Made by a program: the position numbers and the translations under genes. 64,000 bases of DNA, taken from positions 1 through 64,000 of the forward strand of contig JACPVI010000023.1 in NCBI GenBank assembly GCA_016191815.1, read 5' to 3'. How positions within the stretch are numbered: the stretch's first letter is position 1; every line of letters starts with the position of its first letter. Below the pieces are notes generated by a model, which made no database searches, had not been told where the DNA came from, and worked only from the letters and a program-made list of their open reading frames with translations. Source of the stretch: Myxococcales bacterium (GTDB lineage Bacteria > Myxococcota > Myxococcia > Myxococcales > Myxococcaceae). Of the stretch, positions 1 through 9,252 are shown piece after piece.

Positions 1-1
1 C

Positions 2-115
2 CACGTCTCGGTCGCCCTGTGCTGCTACGCGTTCGTGGTGGCCGAACGCAATCGCGTTTTTCCCCTCCCGACCAGAAGGGGAAGTCCCGCTGGTCCGCAG
101 CGACGCGCGGCCTGA
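2..115 (+). pseudogene. 3' end of an IS701-like transposase (cut by window edge)
   Basis: The frame from base 2 to the TGA at 113-115 reads HVSVALCCYAFVVAERNR followed by a short Arg-rich tail. A histidine-led hydrophobic helix ending in YAF-x-VAER is how many IS701-type DDE transposases end. Only this C-terminal piece lies in the window, so whether the element is intact to the left cannot be judged. Bases 116-295 after it hold no convincing gene and could include the element end, but no terminal inverted repeat can be confirmed without the other end. The identification is by motif memory only. Confidence 0.5.
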
Positions 116-295
116 GCGCCACTTCGCGGATTCGTTCATCAGAACGTCCGAAACGTTCCCCACCGCGTCGCGTGCGCACCGCCAAGAAAGTAGATGCGGA
201 AGAGGCGGGTCGCCGCAGGGCAGTTGTGGAGCTGGGGCGGCAGGCCCCTTACGCGAGACACGTCAGGGTGCGGGAGCTTCGCCACGCCCGTGTTT

Positions 296-1036
296 CTATA
301 GCTCCAGCACAAGCTCGGCCACTTCGGCCGGCGGCTTCCCCAGCGACAACCATTCGAGAGGAGTGAGCTCGGACTGGCCCTCTTCGTCGGCCGGCAGGTC
401 CGCATTCGGCATTCGGAACCACCGGTCGATGGTCAACAGGCTCGCACCGGCAGGGATGTGGGGGACGACCTGTTCGATGCCGGGAACGAGTCCGCCCTTC
501 GTGAACTGGAACGCCGGAAGCTTCCACTCCTTCTTCGCTCGGAGCCCGTACAACGTCGGGGGTTTGGCGAGCAGCCGTTGCCGCACGCGACTCTCGTTGA
601 CAGCGAGGAGCCTCGCGGCGCGCTTCGTCGACAGCGCCCTCCCAAGAAGCTTGGCGTACTCCGCCTGTCCCCGGGCGATTGGATCCACCTCGCCTTCAAG
701 GAGAGCTTCGAACGAGAGTCCACCGTCCTCGAGCGCTCTCCTCTCGCCGCCCGATAGCCCCCCGGCGGCCGACCTCTCCCCCGCTTGGCCCTCCAGCTCG
801 CGCAACAGCCTTCGCGCAGCACTCGCTTTCTCGGCGAGGCGGTAGAACGCGAGGCCCCTCGGCTTCCGGAAGACGATGAGAAGCTCCCCCTTCAGCAGCC
901 GGGCGCCTGTTGCGCTGGACGCGGCCAACGCGACAGCCGAGGTGGCCTTCGCGTGCCTCAGGGCCTTCTCGACGGCGGCGACTCCGCGCATTGCATCGGC
1001 GCTATCCTTTCCGGTCAGCCGCGCCTGTTCAGCCAT
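296..1036 (-). CDS. HTH DNA-binding protein, MbcA/ParS/Xre-antitoxin-like
   Basis: The 246-residue protein starts at the ATG of MAEQARLTG, which has a GGAG-type RBS; the frame can be extended upstream but those codons look non-coding and run into a direct repeat. Residues about 130-165 (KRAARLLAVNESRVRQRL) form a helix-turn-helix. They are followed by a W-x-LPAFQF strand, PGIEQV, and a C-terminal part with WFRMPNADL and LTPLEWL. This last part resembles the toxin-binding end of Xre/MbcA/ParS antitoxins. Such proteins usually sit beside a RES-domain toxin, but none is visible here, so it would be an orphan. A 10-bp-period direct repeat just upstream suggests autoregulation. HTH nature is fairly sure; the antitoxin role is inference. 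Confidence 0.75.
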   Translation of the reverse strand: MAEQARLTGKDSADAMRGVAAVEKALRHAKATSAVALAASSATGARLLKGELLIVFRKPRGLAFYRLAEKASAARRLLRELEGQAGERSAAGGLSGGERRALEDGGLSFEALLEGEVDPIARGQAEYAKLLGRALSTKRAARLLAVNESRVRQRLLAKPPTLYGLRAKKEWKLPAFQFTKGGLVPGIEQVVPHIPAGASLLTIDRWFRMPNADLPADEEGQSELTPLEWLSLGKPPAEVAELVLEL

Positions 1037-1085
1037 AACGGAGGCTCTCCTAACGAACAATGACGAGTGGTAACGCAAGATAACG
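1036..1085 (-). promoter_or_regulatory. 10-bp-period direct repeat, putative operator of the HTH gene
   Basis: On the plus strand the pentamers TAACG, TGACG, TAACG, TAACG start at 1051, 1061, 1071 and 1081, exactly 10 bp apart, and a fifth TAACG covers the start codon at 1036-1040. Read on the coding strand these are CGTTA boxes on one helical face immediately before the gene for the HTH protein. This looks like a cooperative operator for an autoregulated DNA-binding protein. The repeat is seen directly; binding is inferred. Confidence 0.5.
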
Positions 1086-1434
1086 ATACCCCCTGGCATG
1101 GGCGACTGCAACCTGCCCGCTGCTCCTGTCGATGCGAGGACCTTCGGCCGCTCGCCTTGCAAGGAGCTACCGCTACAAGCCGCACTCCCACAACTCCAAC
1201 GCCACCAGCGCTGCAACGAGCCGCACCGCCTGCTCCCCCGGGGCAGCCCTTGATGAAGAGGTGGCGGACGCTGCTGCCGGCGAGGACGGTCACTGGCCGG
1301 CGGTCCACACGTCGTCGACCCGCGGACCGATGGGCGATGCGATTGATGGCGATCGAAGCTGCTTCATCGGCCTGCGCCGTGCGGCCGGGCAGAAAGTCGG
1401 GCCATACAGCTCGCATTGCGGAGGAAGCCCGAGG
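1037..1434. other. Intergenic stretch without a recognisable gene
   Basis: About 400 bases separate the divergent HTH gene and the small lipoprotein gene. Apart from the 10-bp repeat at its left end I see no coding frame with convincing composition, no hairpin of note and no RNA gene. It is probably promoter DNA plus decayed sequence. Confidence 0.4.
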
Positions 1435-1701
1435 ATGCTGCGCTCGATGGTCTTGACGGTCTTGACGATTGTCTCCATCGCGGTGTCCGCCTGCCAAACG
1501 GAGCTTCCCATTAGGTACCTGGTGTGCGATCCGCTCGGCAACGATTGCAAGGTCGTCGCGCGCTTTGGTAGCTGGGCGTCCTGCCAACGGCATCAGCGCT
1601 TCGCCAGCGCATATTGCGATGAGGTTTCCAAGCCTGGGCACATCGTTTGTCGGCTGAGCACCAGCCCAAGCTCGATTTCGAGCTCGCGGTGCAGTGAGTG
1701 A
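1435..1701 (+). CDS. Small Cys-rich lipoprotein-like protein
   Basis: An 88-residue product starting at the ATG preceded by GGAGGAAGCCCGAGG. The N-terminus MLRSMVLTVLTIVSIAVSAC is a signal peptide ending in a plausible lipobox (VSAC). The mature part has Cys residues in the contexts YLVCDPLGNDCKVVARF, SWASCQRH, AYCDEV and HIVCRL. This C-x5-C-x-VARF...C...YC...C spacing matches a family of short proteobacterial secreted proteins I have seen annotated as hypothetical. The in-frame start farther upstream at 1132 would put this hydrophobic segment mid-protein and is less likely. The role is unknown. Confidence 0.55.
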   Translation: MLRSMVLTVLTIVSIAVSACQTELPIRYLVCDPLGNDCKVVARFGSWASCQRHQRFASAYCDEVSKPGHIVCRLSTSPSSISSSRCSE

Positions 1702-2208
<507 letters not shown>

Positions 2209-2253
2209 CATCGACGCTGGACGCCATCCATCCGGCTGCTACGCCACACGGTG

Positions 2254-2287
2254 CCCGTCACCGTTCTCCCGCGCCAGAGGTGACGGG
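2254..2287. repeat. 9-bp inverted repeat (hairpin)
   Basis: CCCGTCACC at 2254-2262 and GGTGACGGG at 2279-2287 are perfect inverted copies around a 16-base loop. The hairpin lies between the gmd remnant and the 3' end of the Hsp70 gene, so it could end transcription from either side. No T-tract follows. It could also be a relic of a mobile element end. Confidence 0.45.
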
Positions 2288-2349
2288 AGCTCCACTGCAA
2301 GAACATCGATGTCCCGGCCGCGCCGTCTCTTTGGAATCCGTTCAAAGAC

Positions 2350-4628
2350 CTACCTTTCGTCCTCTGCCGAGCTGTTCCTTCCGCTTCCTCTTTCAAGCGC
2401 CGAACGTACTCGGCGATTTCGATTCGCAACGCTTTCATTCTCTCGGCCGCAAGGAGGCGCGGCGACGCCCCAGAGCTCGAGTTGGTGGGTCGAGGGCTCG
2501 CGAGCGGCCGCGACCCTGGCCGCCGCCTTGCGCCCCTTCGGGCTGCTCGCGCCCAGCCACTCGAGGATCGCCAGCAGCCGCCGCCCAGAAGTCGACGCGC
2601 AGCGCCCCTGCGCCCTCGCCGCGTGCTCGCACGCGCTCGCGAGCCGCCCCTCGGCCAGCTCCCGACGCGCCCGCGCCCGCTCGCGGAACGCCTCGGCCCA
2701 CAACCTGAGCAGCGGCCGCAGGTCCGCCCCGCACCGGCCACAGCTCGGCCCTCGAACCCGCGCTCGGCACACCGGGCAAGGGGGAATAACGGCCTGGACT
2801 CGACGAAGTACAACAGCTCCTTCAAGCTCGCGCTCGCCGCCGCCAGACCCGCATCGTCCCCGGCGTGAAGCGCGCCCTCGAGCTGCTCGTTCAACCCCAC
2901 CGCCTCCTCCCGATCGTCGTCCTGCATCGCCGGCAGCGCTGCCCGACACCGCTCGAGCAACGCCCTCGCCTCCTCTATCGCCGCCGCCAGCGCCGGATCC
3001 GCTCCCTCGGCCGCCGGGCGCGGGACCCCCACCTCCACCGAGGCGATGACACCCGGTTCGCCCTCCGACTCCTCGCCGTCCTCGTCTTCCTCGTCGTCGA
3101 ACGCCTCCGCCCGCGTCGCCCATAGCGCCTCCAGCGCCTCGCGCGCCGCGGCCAGCTCGGCCGCGCTCCTCGGCCTCAGCGCTCCGTCGATGCGGATGCT
3201 CTTCGACAGCCCGGTCCGCTTCTCCGTCGCCGTCACGTGCAAGATGCCGTCGAGGTCGAGGCTCATCTGCACCAGCACCTCGTTCGGCTCGCGCACAGGA
3301 GCCAACCCCTCCACCCTGAAGTGCCCCACCAGCGTGTTTCGCAAGGCGTCGGGGTCGTCTCCCTGGAAGATCTCCAGCTCCACCGCGGTCTGGCTTGCGT
3401 AAGCCGTGAAGTAGCGCTCGGTGCGCGTCACCGGAAGCGCGGTGTTCCGGCTGATGATCGGCCGATAGCAGTGGGGGTAAGGCACTCCGCCCCGCTCCCC
3501 GAGGTAGGAAGGCCCGAACGAGTACGGCGTCACGTCCACCAGCACCCTCTGCACCTCGTGGCCGGCCAGCCGCGAGGCGAGCACCCCCGCCCCCAGGGCC
3601 ACGCACAGGTCCGGCTGCACCTCGTGGCGAGGCAGAAGGCCGGTCCGCTCCTCCAAGAGCCGCGAGACCAGCGGCGTCCGCGTCGAGCCGCCCACCAGGA
3701 GAATCCCGTCCAGCTCGGCTGGCCTCTTGCGCGCGTCCTCGAGCGCCCGCGAGACGCTCTCGAGCGTCCCCTCGATCAGCGGGCGAATCAGCTCTTCGTA
3801 CTCCACCCGCGACAGCTCGACCTCGAGGTTCAGCGGCACGCCACCGGCCGTGACCAGCCCCTCCTCTCGAACGGTCGCATAGGGCTCGGCGCTGAGCTGC
3901 CGCTTCGCCGCCTCGGCCGCCACCCGCAACCGCGAGAGCGCCAGCGCGTGGCCCTCGCGCAGATCGACCTGGTGCCGCTTCTCGAACGCCGCGAGCAGCC
4001 GGTTCAGGAGCAGCTCGTCGAAGTCGTCGCCCCCGAGCTGGTTGTTCCCGTGGCTCGCCAGCACCTCGGTGACCTCGCCCTCGCAGGTGACGATGGACAC
4101 GTCGAACGTCCCGCCGCCCAGGTCGTAGACCAATAGCGTGCGGCGCTCACCGCCCGCCCCGTAGGCCAGGCTGGCCGCGGTCGGCTCGTTGAGGATCCGC
4201 GCCACCTCCAGTCCCGCCAGCGCGCCCGCCTCTCGCGTCGCGTTGCGCTGCGCGTCCGAGAAGTACGCCGGCACGGTGATCACCGCCCGCCGCACCGGCT
4301 GGCCCAGCGAGCCCTCGGCCCACTTGGCCAGCTCGCGCAGGATGAGGCCGGAGATCTCCTCGGGCGAGAGCCCGCGGTCTCCCAGCGGAATCTTCTCGGT
4401 CGAGCCCATCCGCCGCTTGACGCTTCTCACGGTCCGCTCGGGCGCGAACAAGAGCTGGTTCTTCGCCGCGGCCCCCACCAGAAGCTCCCCCTGCGCCGAC
4501 AGCCCCACGCACGAGGGGAGGATGGGGGGGTTGCCCGGGCCCAGGACCCGCACCCGGCCGTCGACCAGGGCGGCGACCTCCGAGTTGGTGGTGCCGAGAT
4601 CGATTCCAACGACCATGCCGTCGCTCAT
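2350..4628 (-). CDS. Hsp70/DnaK-family chaperone with C-terminal zinc ribbon, frameshift near 2780
   Basis: The start MSDGMVVGID is chosen because its ATG overlaps the grpE stop as ATGA and follows GGAGGTCC. Hsp70 signatures are present: IDLGTTNS (residues 9-16), VYDLGGGTFDVSI and LLVGGSTRTP. A substrate-domain-like part and an acidic EDEDGEESEGE linker follow. About 614 codons run in frame to a G5 tract (2780-2784, C5 on the coding strand). Beyond it the original frame is nonsense, while the next frame gives CPVCRARVRGPSCGRCGADL, a clean zinc ribbon, then a helical tail. One extra C would yield ESRPLFPPCPVC and a protein of about 759 residues ending at 2350. The downstream frame has no start codon before the ribbon, which favours one gene. 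The last 40 residues look less like coding sequence. A social-motility Hsp70/GrpE pair (sglK/grpS) is known in M. xanthus; orthology is inference. Confidence 0.8.
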
Positions 4629-5410
4629 GCTGGACCTCCTGGGTTGTTCGCGGAAGAGGCACTGGCGACCCTGACCTCCGCGACGCGGAACAGCTCGCCC
4701 GCCACCCGGTAACCAGGGCGGCAGACCTCGACCACCGAGCCCTGCGGCGAGTCCGAGGTCTCCACCACCCCGACCGCCTTCATCAGATATGGATCGAAGG
4801 GACGGCCCTGGGCGGCGATTTCCTCGACGTGGAGCCGGCGCAAGCCCTCGTTCAGGCGCTCGAGCGACAGCTCGTAGCCTCGGGCGAGCGCGAAGGCTGC
4901 CTCGAGCAAGGGAGGCACCCGCGCGTCGGACAGCCCGAGGAAGCCGAAGAAGCCGGACCGCGCGGGAAGCTGCCGCAGCCTCTCGTTTTGCGCGCTCACC
5001 GCCGCCAGCCCCCGCTCGAGCCGGTCCCTCACGTCGAGGAGCAGCTCGAGCAGCTCGTGCCGGCCGCGGCGCGCCTGCTCCGCCGCCGAGGCCCGCTCTT
5101 TCTCCTCGCGGGCGAGAGCGTCGTAGAGGTTCTGGAACGCCCGGCCCTGCAGCTTGACCTCTTGCGCCAGCACCGTGAGCGCCGAGAAGAGCGAGTGGAG
5201 GTCGGGCGCGGGCGAGCCCGGCTCGTCGGTCGCCAGGAGCTCCGAGGCGATCCCCGGGGGAGGCGCCTCGGCTTCCAGGGCCTGGTCCAGCCACTGGGTG
5301 AAACGCTGGAGGATCCGCTCCCGGAGGGCGGGATCGGCCCTGGCCTCAGCCTCGCCCTGCGACGGCGGCCGAGGCTCGGGCGGCACCAGCTCCAGGCCCT
5401 CTGTCGTCAT
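4625..5410 (-). CDS. grpE: GrpE-type nucleotide exchange factor
   Basis: 261 residues from the ATG of MTTEGLELV, which overlaps the stop of the upstream J-protein gene as ATGA; its own stop overlaps the Hsp70 start in the same way. A long predicted coiled coil (about residues 85-160, EVKLQGRAFQNLYDALAREE) is followed by a helical section with LLEAAFALARGYELSLERL. The beta domain contains FDPYLMKAVGVVETSD and VVEVCRPGYRVAGELFRVAEVRV, typical of GrpE. It would act as the ADP-release partner of the Hsp70 encoded next. The N-terminal 60 residues are Pro/Glu-rich and specific to this variant. It is longer than housekeeping GrpE (about 190-200 residues), so this is probably a dedicated paralogue. 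Confidence 0.9.
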   Translation of the reverse strand: MTTEGLELVPPEPRPPSQGEAEARADPALRERILQRFTQWLDQALEAEAPPPGIASELLATDEPGSPAPDLHSLFSALTVLAQEVKLQGRAFQNLYDALAREEKERASAAEQARRGRHELLELLLDVRDRLERGLAAVSAQNERLRQLPARSGFFGFLGLSDARVPPLLEAAFALARGYELSLERLNEGLRRLHVEEIAAQGRPFDPYLMKAVGVVETSDSPQGSVVEVCRPGYRVAGELFRVAEVRVASASSANNPGGPA

Positions 5411-5703
5411 CGACCCCTCACCGCGCGGCGCCACGCGTCGGGTCCGACGTGTCTTCTTAGGGACGCGGCGCGATCGAACCAGGCCGTGAACGACAGGTCC
5501 AGCTCGCCCCCCGAGAGGATCAGCGCCGCGCGCCGCCGCGGGTCGCGGAGCACCTCGTACGCGTCGCGGAGCCGCTCGAACTCGGCCCCCGACCGATCGG
5601 GCGGATGCTCCTTGAGCTTGCTCAGGTAGGCGGCGCGGATGGCCTCGTCGCTCGCCCCGGCACCCAGGCCCAGCACGCCCCAGGGATCCTGCGCGTTGCT
5701 CAT
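5407..5703 (-). CDS. Short J-domain protein with HPPD motif
   Basis: A 98-residue protein beginning MSNAQDPWGVLGLGAGASDE, with helix I/II of a J domain (IRAAYLSKLKEH), then helix III/IV (FERLRDAYEVLRDPRRRAAL). The catalytic loop reads KEHPPDRSG, so the canonical HPD tripeptide carries an extra Pro. This HPP variant also occurs in other stand-alone J-like proteins, and the His and Asp are kept. The tail (ELDLSFTAWFDRAA) is short, with no G/F-rich or zinc domain, so it is a minimal Hsp70 stimulator. Both ends overlap neighbours as ATGA, placing it firmly in the chaperone operon. Confidence 0.88.
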   Translation of the reverse strand: MSNAQDPWGVLGLGAGASDEAIRAAYLSKLKEHPPDRSGAEFERLRDAYEVLRDPRRRAALILSGGELDLSFTAWFDRAASLRRHVGPDAWRRAVRGR

Positions 5704-8384
5704 CGCCTGCTCCGCGGCATGGCCCTCTCCAACACGTTCAGCAGCCGCTGCGCGAGCCGCGGGTCCTTGCGGAACATCTCGTCCATCACCGCCCCGGGAT
5801 TGTCCAGCTTGCGGGGCGGCCCGTGCTTGCGCGCGTACTCGAGAATCACCGAGAGGGCCTGGGGGGGAATGTCGCCGAGGGGCTCGTCGTCGAGCTCGAA
5901 TATGTCTTCGCCATCTTGCTCGTCGAGCCTCCGCGAGCGGCAGGTGGGGCAGTCGCAGGGCGCGGTGAGCATGCGGCACAGCTCGCAGCGGCAGGCATCG
6001 AGGTACTCCCGCTCGTCGTCGGACTCGGACGGGAACGTTCGAGCCTCGAGCTCCCGCTGGACGACCGCCTCGGCGGCCGCGGGCGGCAGCGAGAAGTGGC
6101 GCGCAGACACCGCCGTGAGGTCGAGGCCGCCGCCGTCGGCGATGGCCTCGGCGACCTCGCCGGCGAGCGCCTCGTCGCGGTGCCGCCTTGCCAGCTCGGC
6201 CGCGGCAAGAAAGCAATGGGCCCGGCGCACCGCGAGAGCCGGCGGAAGCGACCGGGCGCGAAGAAACAGGAAGCGCCCGCAGGCCGCCCCTCCGGCCGCC
6301 AGCCCGGCCCCGGCGGCGGCGTAGGCCACCCTCGTCCACCCGGCGCGCAGGCACCACCCGGCCAACTTCCTGAGCCGAGAGCCGTCCAGCGGCTTGCCGG
6401 GAGCGGAGGCTCGATTCGCGACCTCGCCCGGGTCGATGGGGAGGAGCTGTTGTTCGGGCCGGGACTCGTCACGGCCGGTAAGCTCCGCGACCAGGCGCGA
6501 CTGCCAGCTCGAGGGAAGCTCGACCTCGAGCCCGTGGTGCTCTCCGCCCTCGCCGTCGAGCGACGCCAGCCGCGCGGCGGCTTCGAGAATGGATTCGGGG
6601 CCGTGCTCGGCACCCGGCGAGACGGGGTAGTTGCACGAGCCGGCCACGATGCGAAGCAGCGTCGTCCCGCCCACCGGCCCCAGCGAGGCTTCCGCGCGCT
6701 CTCGGTGCGCCGCCGCCTCGCGCTCGTCACCCTTCTGGACGGCGAGAAGCCAGCGCAGCGCCGTGACCAGCGTGGGGCGCTCGCCCTCTTTCGCCTCGGG
6801 CATCGCGTCGATGGCCGCCAGCTCGTCGAGGGCCAGGGCCGGCTTTCGCGCGCGCAGGTGCCGCAGCGCCCCGGCGAAGAGCAGCCGGACGCGCGCCCTT
6901 CTGACGATGGGCTCGAGCGGGTCGAGCTTCTCCGCCTGCTCGACGAAGCCGAGCGCCTTCATCGAGGCGCCCCGCTCCTCGGCCGATTCGGCCAGGAGCA
7001 CCAGGGGCCGGGCGTCTTGCGGCAGGGCGCGCCGCCATTCTTGGGCGACGCGATCGACCTTGCCGCGCGCCTTCTTCTCCCACACGTACCACCGCTGGTA
7101 GGTGTCGGCGCAGGGGTCGGCGGCCGCGGCCTTCTCGAAGAGCTTCCCCGGCTCGCGCTCGAGGTGGCTCGAGGTGTCGCCCTCGCCCTGGTCGGATTCG
7201 GCGGAGCCTCGATGGCGGCCGCCGGGCGGCCGTTCGGAGAGCAGCTCGGCCGCGTGGAGCCAGACGGCGGCGGCCTCGGCGCTGTGGGGAGCGAACCAGC
7301 CCTCACAGGGCGCAAGCCGGAGGAACTCTTGCCAGGCCGCGGCGGCCCCGAGCTGGTGGCCGATGCGCTCGTGCCCTTGCGCGTAGAGCCGCCAGAAGCG
7401 GGCGTCCTTCGTCGACGCGCCGCCCAGCGCCTCGCGCACCCTGGGGACCGGGAGGTCCGCCATCATGGCGCGGACGGAGATGCGTTGCCGGAGCTGCTCG
7501 AGCAGGTCCGGGCGGGCCTTCTTGCAGGCGAGCACGGCCTCCTCGATGGCTCGGTAGACGTGCTTGGGCTTCTTCTTTTCGAAGGCGGCGTCGAGGGCCC
7601 CGAGGCACTCCCGCAGGCGCGGATCGCGACCGAGCACCTGGTCGACCAGGGCGGCGCTCGCGGGCGAGGGCGGCGGCTCGCCTTTTGCTGCTCCGGCGCC
7701 GCCGCGGAGCACCGTAGTCACCGCGGGGACGAGCCGGGCGGGCGGGGAGGCAGGGTCGATCATCGCCAGGACCGACGCGCACGCGCCGTCATCTCGCCGG
7801 TGGAGGAGGGCGATGGCGTGGGCCAGGAGCTTCCACGGGGCCAGGGGGCTCTTTCGGGCGACCGCCGAGAGGATCTCGCGCAGCTCCCCTTCGGCGATGG
7901 GCGCCGAGGTGGCCCGTTCGAAGGCCGTCGCCACCGCGGCCGCCGAGAGGCGCAAGGGGTCGTCTTCGGCGAGGGAAGGGCAGCGGAGCAGATCGCGCGG
8001 GTCGGAGAGCTGCTCGCGGAGGGTGGCCTGGGCGACCAGCCGCTCGTGCTCGGTTGCGGCGGTGCGAACGAGCCGGGCCAGCTCGTCGAGCCGGCCGAGC
8101 GCGCTGGGGGCGGCGGCCGACGCCGAGCGGAAGCGCTTCTGGCAGAGCGCGGCGAGCTGATCGGCCTCGAGGTTGAGGCCGCGGCCGCGCAGCGCGTCGA
8201 TGCGCGCCCGGTAGGCTTCCACCGCGAGGGCCTCGGACTCCGGCGAGCGTTGCAGGGCGTGCGCTTGCTTGGCCTGCTCGACGGCTCCCTTGGTGTCGCC
8301 GCTGGCGATGAGGGCGCGGACCTTGGAGGCGACGCCGGCTAGCACAGACGAGTCGGGGCCTGGGGCGCGCTCGGCCAGCGTCAT
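5700..8384 (-). CDS. 894-residue helical-repeat (TPR-like) protein leading the chaperone operon
   Basis: Starts at MTLAERAPGPDSSVL and ends in an ATGA overlap with the J-protein gene. Almost the whole length is alpha-helical repeat sequence of TPR character (for example SGDTKGAVEQAKQAHALQRS and AEERGASMKALGFVEQAEKLDP), with KKPKHVYRAIEEAVLACKK in the middle. Near the C-terminus a Cys cluster CRCELCRMLTAPCDCPTCRS looks metal-binding. It is followed by an acidic EQDGEDIFELDDEP segment and a conserved-looking end with ILEYARKHGPPRKLD. No signal peptide is seen, so it should be cytoplasmic. Translational coupling to J/GrpE/Hsp70 suggests a scaffold or client adaptor. I do not recognise a named family. 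Confidence 0.85.
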   Translation of the reverse strand: MTLAERAPGPDSSVLAGVASKVRALIASGDTKGAVEQAKQAHALQRSPESEALAVEAYRARIDALRGRGLNLEADQLAALCQKRFRSASAAAPSALGRLDELARLVRTAATEHERLVAQATLREQLSDPRDLLRCPSLAEDDPLRLSAAAVATAFERATSAPIAEGELREILSAVARKSPLAPWKLLAHAIALLHRRDDGACASVLAMIDPASPPARLVPAVTTVLRGGAGAAKGEPPPSPASAALVDQVLGRDPRLRECLGALDAAFEKKKPKHVYRAIEEAVLACKKARPDLLEQLRQRISVRAMMADLPVPRVREALGGASTKDARFWRLYAQGHERIGHQLGAAAAWQEFLRLAPCEGWFAPHSAEAAAVWLHAAELLSERPPGGRHRGSAESDQGEGDTSSHLEREPGKLFEKAAAADPCADTYQRWYVWEKKARGKVDRVAQEWRRALPQDARPLVLLAESAEERGASMKALGFVEQAEKLDPLEPIVRRARVRLLFAGALRHLRARKPALALDELAAIDAMPEAKEGERPTLVTALRWLLAVQKGDEREAAAHRERAEASLGPVGGTTLLRIVAGSCNYPVSPGAEHGPESILEAAARLASLDGEGGEHHGLEVELPSSWQSRLVAELTGRDESRPEQQLLPIDPGEVANRASAPGKPLDGSRLRKLAGWCLRAGWTRVAYAAAGAGLAAGGAACGRFLFLRARSLPPALAVRRAHCFLAAAELARRHRDEALAGEVAEAIADGGGLDLTAVSARHFSLPPAAAEAVVQRELEARTFPSESDDEREYLDACRCELCRMLTAPCDCPTCRSRRLDEQDGEDIFELDDEPLGDIPPQALSVILEYARKHGPPRKLDNPGAVMDEMFRKDPRLAQRLLNVLERAMPRSRR

Positions 8385-8537
8385 CGAGCGGCCCTGTGTA
8401 CTGGAAGCGGGCGGGTTTCGCAACTGCGAGGCGCGCGCCCGGCTGGGAGTGACTCAAGGTGCGTTCAGATCGATTACCCCTCGGTCGAGTCACTGAGCAC
8501 TGCGCCAATTCGCGAAGTCCACCCTCGCCGATCTCGC

Positions 8538-9206
8538 TCAGCCTCCCAGCACCCTCCTGCGCCTCCTCCACAGCGCCAGCGACAGCACCAGCGCCCCGGC
8601 CAGCACTGCCGCCGCGGCCCCGGCCACCCCGCGGGAAGCCTCCCTCGAGCTGGGCGGGTCCGCCCTGAACGTGTCCAGCGACGCGCGCGCCGTCCCCGAG
8701 AGCGCCTCCCACCGCCCGGAAGGCACGCTGAAGGTCACCACCGCGTGCCTGCCCTCCCCCGCCATCGCCGCCACCAGCACGAAGCGAAGTTGGTCCTCTT
8801 GCTTCACTGAGCCGAACACCTCCACCCTCGGCGAGGGCCCCAGCACCAGCTCCGCGCGCTCGATGGCCAGCTTGAGCGCCAGCTCCTCCGAGAAGTGCCG
8901 CATCACCCGAGTCGAAAGCTCGTCCCGCGCCGCCGCGTTCGGCTGGAACCCACCCTCCACCACCGAGATCAACATCGACGCCGCGTCGGCCTCCGCCCCG
9001 TCCGAAAGCGCCGCCGACAGCCACCTCCCCTCCCCCGCCCCCACCGCCCCCGCCCGCGTCAGGTGGAACAGCTCCATCCGCGCCATCTTGAAACCCTGCG
9101 GCGGGCGAACGCTGTACCCGTCCTGCCGGAGCGGCGTCCCCAGCGCGCTCCCCTCTCCAGCGTCCAGCGCCGCGAGCGCCCAAAGCCCGATGGCCCATAG
9201 CTTCAT
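8538..9206 (-). CDS. Exported protein with C-terminal membrane anchor, unknown function
   Basis: 222 residues from MKLWAIGLWALAALDAGEGS, a signal peptide. The body has the pattern GYSVRPPQGFKMARMELFHL, as in proteins that describe a processed precursor with a conserved PPxGF start, and mixed alpha/beta sequence. A C-terminal transmembrane helix (about residues 193-213, VAGAAAAVLAGALVLSLALW) ends in a stop-transfer cluster RRRRR. It is divergent from the TPR gene at 9253, with only 46 bp between starts, so the two probably share a control region. The family is not recognised. A farther upstream start (MGAEEISPK) would spoil the signal peptide. Confidence 0.75.
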   Translation of the reverse strand: MKLWAIGLWALAALDAGEGSALGTPLRQDGYSVRPPQGFKMARMELFHLTRAGAVGAGEGRWLSAALSDGAEADAASMLISVVEGGFQPNAAARDELSTRVMRHFSEELALKLAIERAELVLGPSPRVEVFGSVKQEDQLRFVLVAAMAGEGRHAVVTFSVPSGRWEALSGTARASLDTFRADPPSSREASRGVAGAAAAVLAGALVLSLALWRRRRRVLGG

Positions 9207-9252
9207 CCGGCTCGTACAGTAACCCCGCTTGGGGCTAATCTCCTCCGCCCCC

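Noticed and set aside
1098-1113. Sigma-54-like TGGCAT...CTGCA
   Set aside because: The GG-GC spacing is 11 bases rather than the required 10, and no suitable gene starts just downstream.
2370-2420. Minus-strand MKALRIEIAEYVRRLKEEAE
   Set aside because: It looks helical and could be a separate gene start, but it ends in an unmatched run over the gmd remnant and cannot be told from the uncorrected Hsp70 frame.
5823-8342. Open plus-strand frame of 839 codons
   Set aside because: Antisense to the 894-residue chaperone-operon protein, with no RBS and low-complexity composition.
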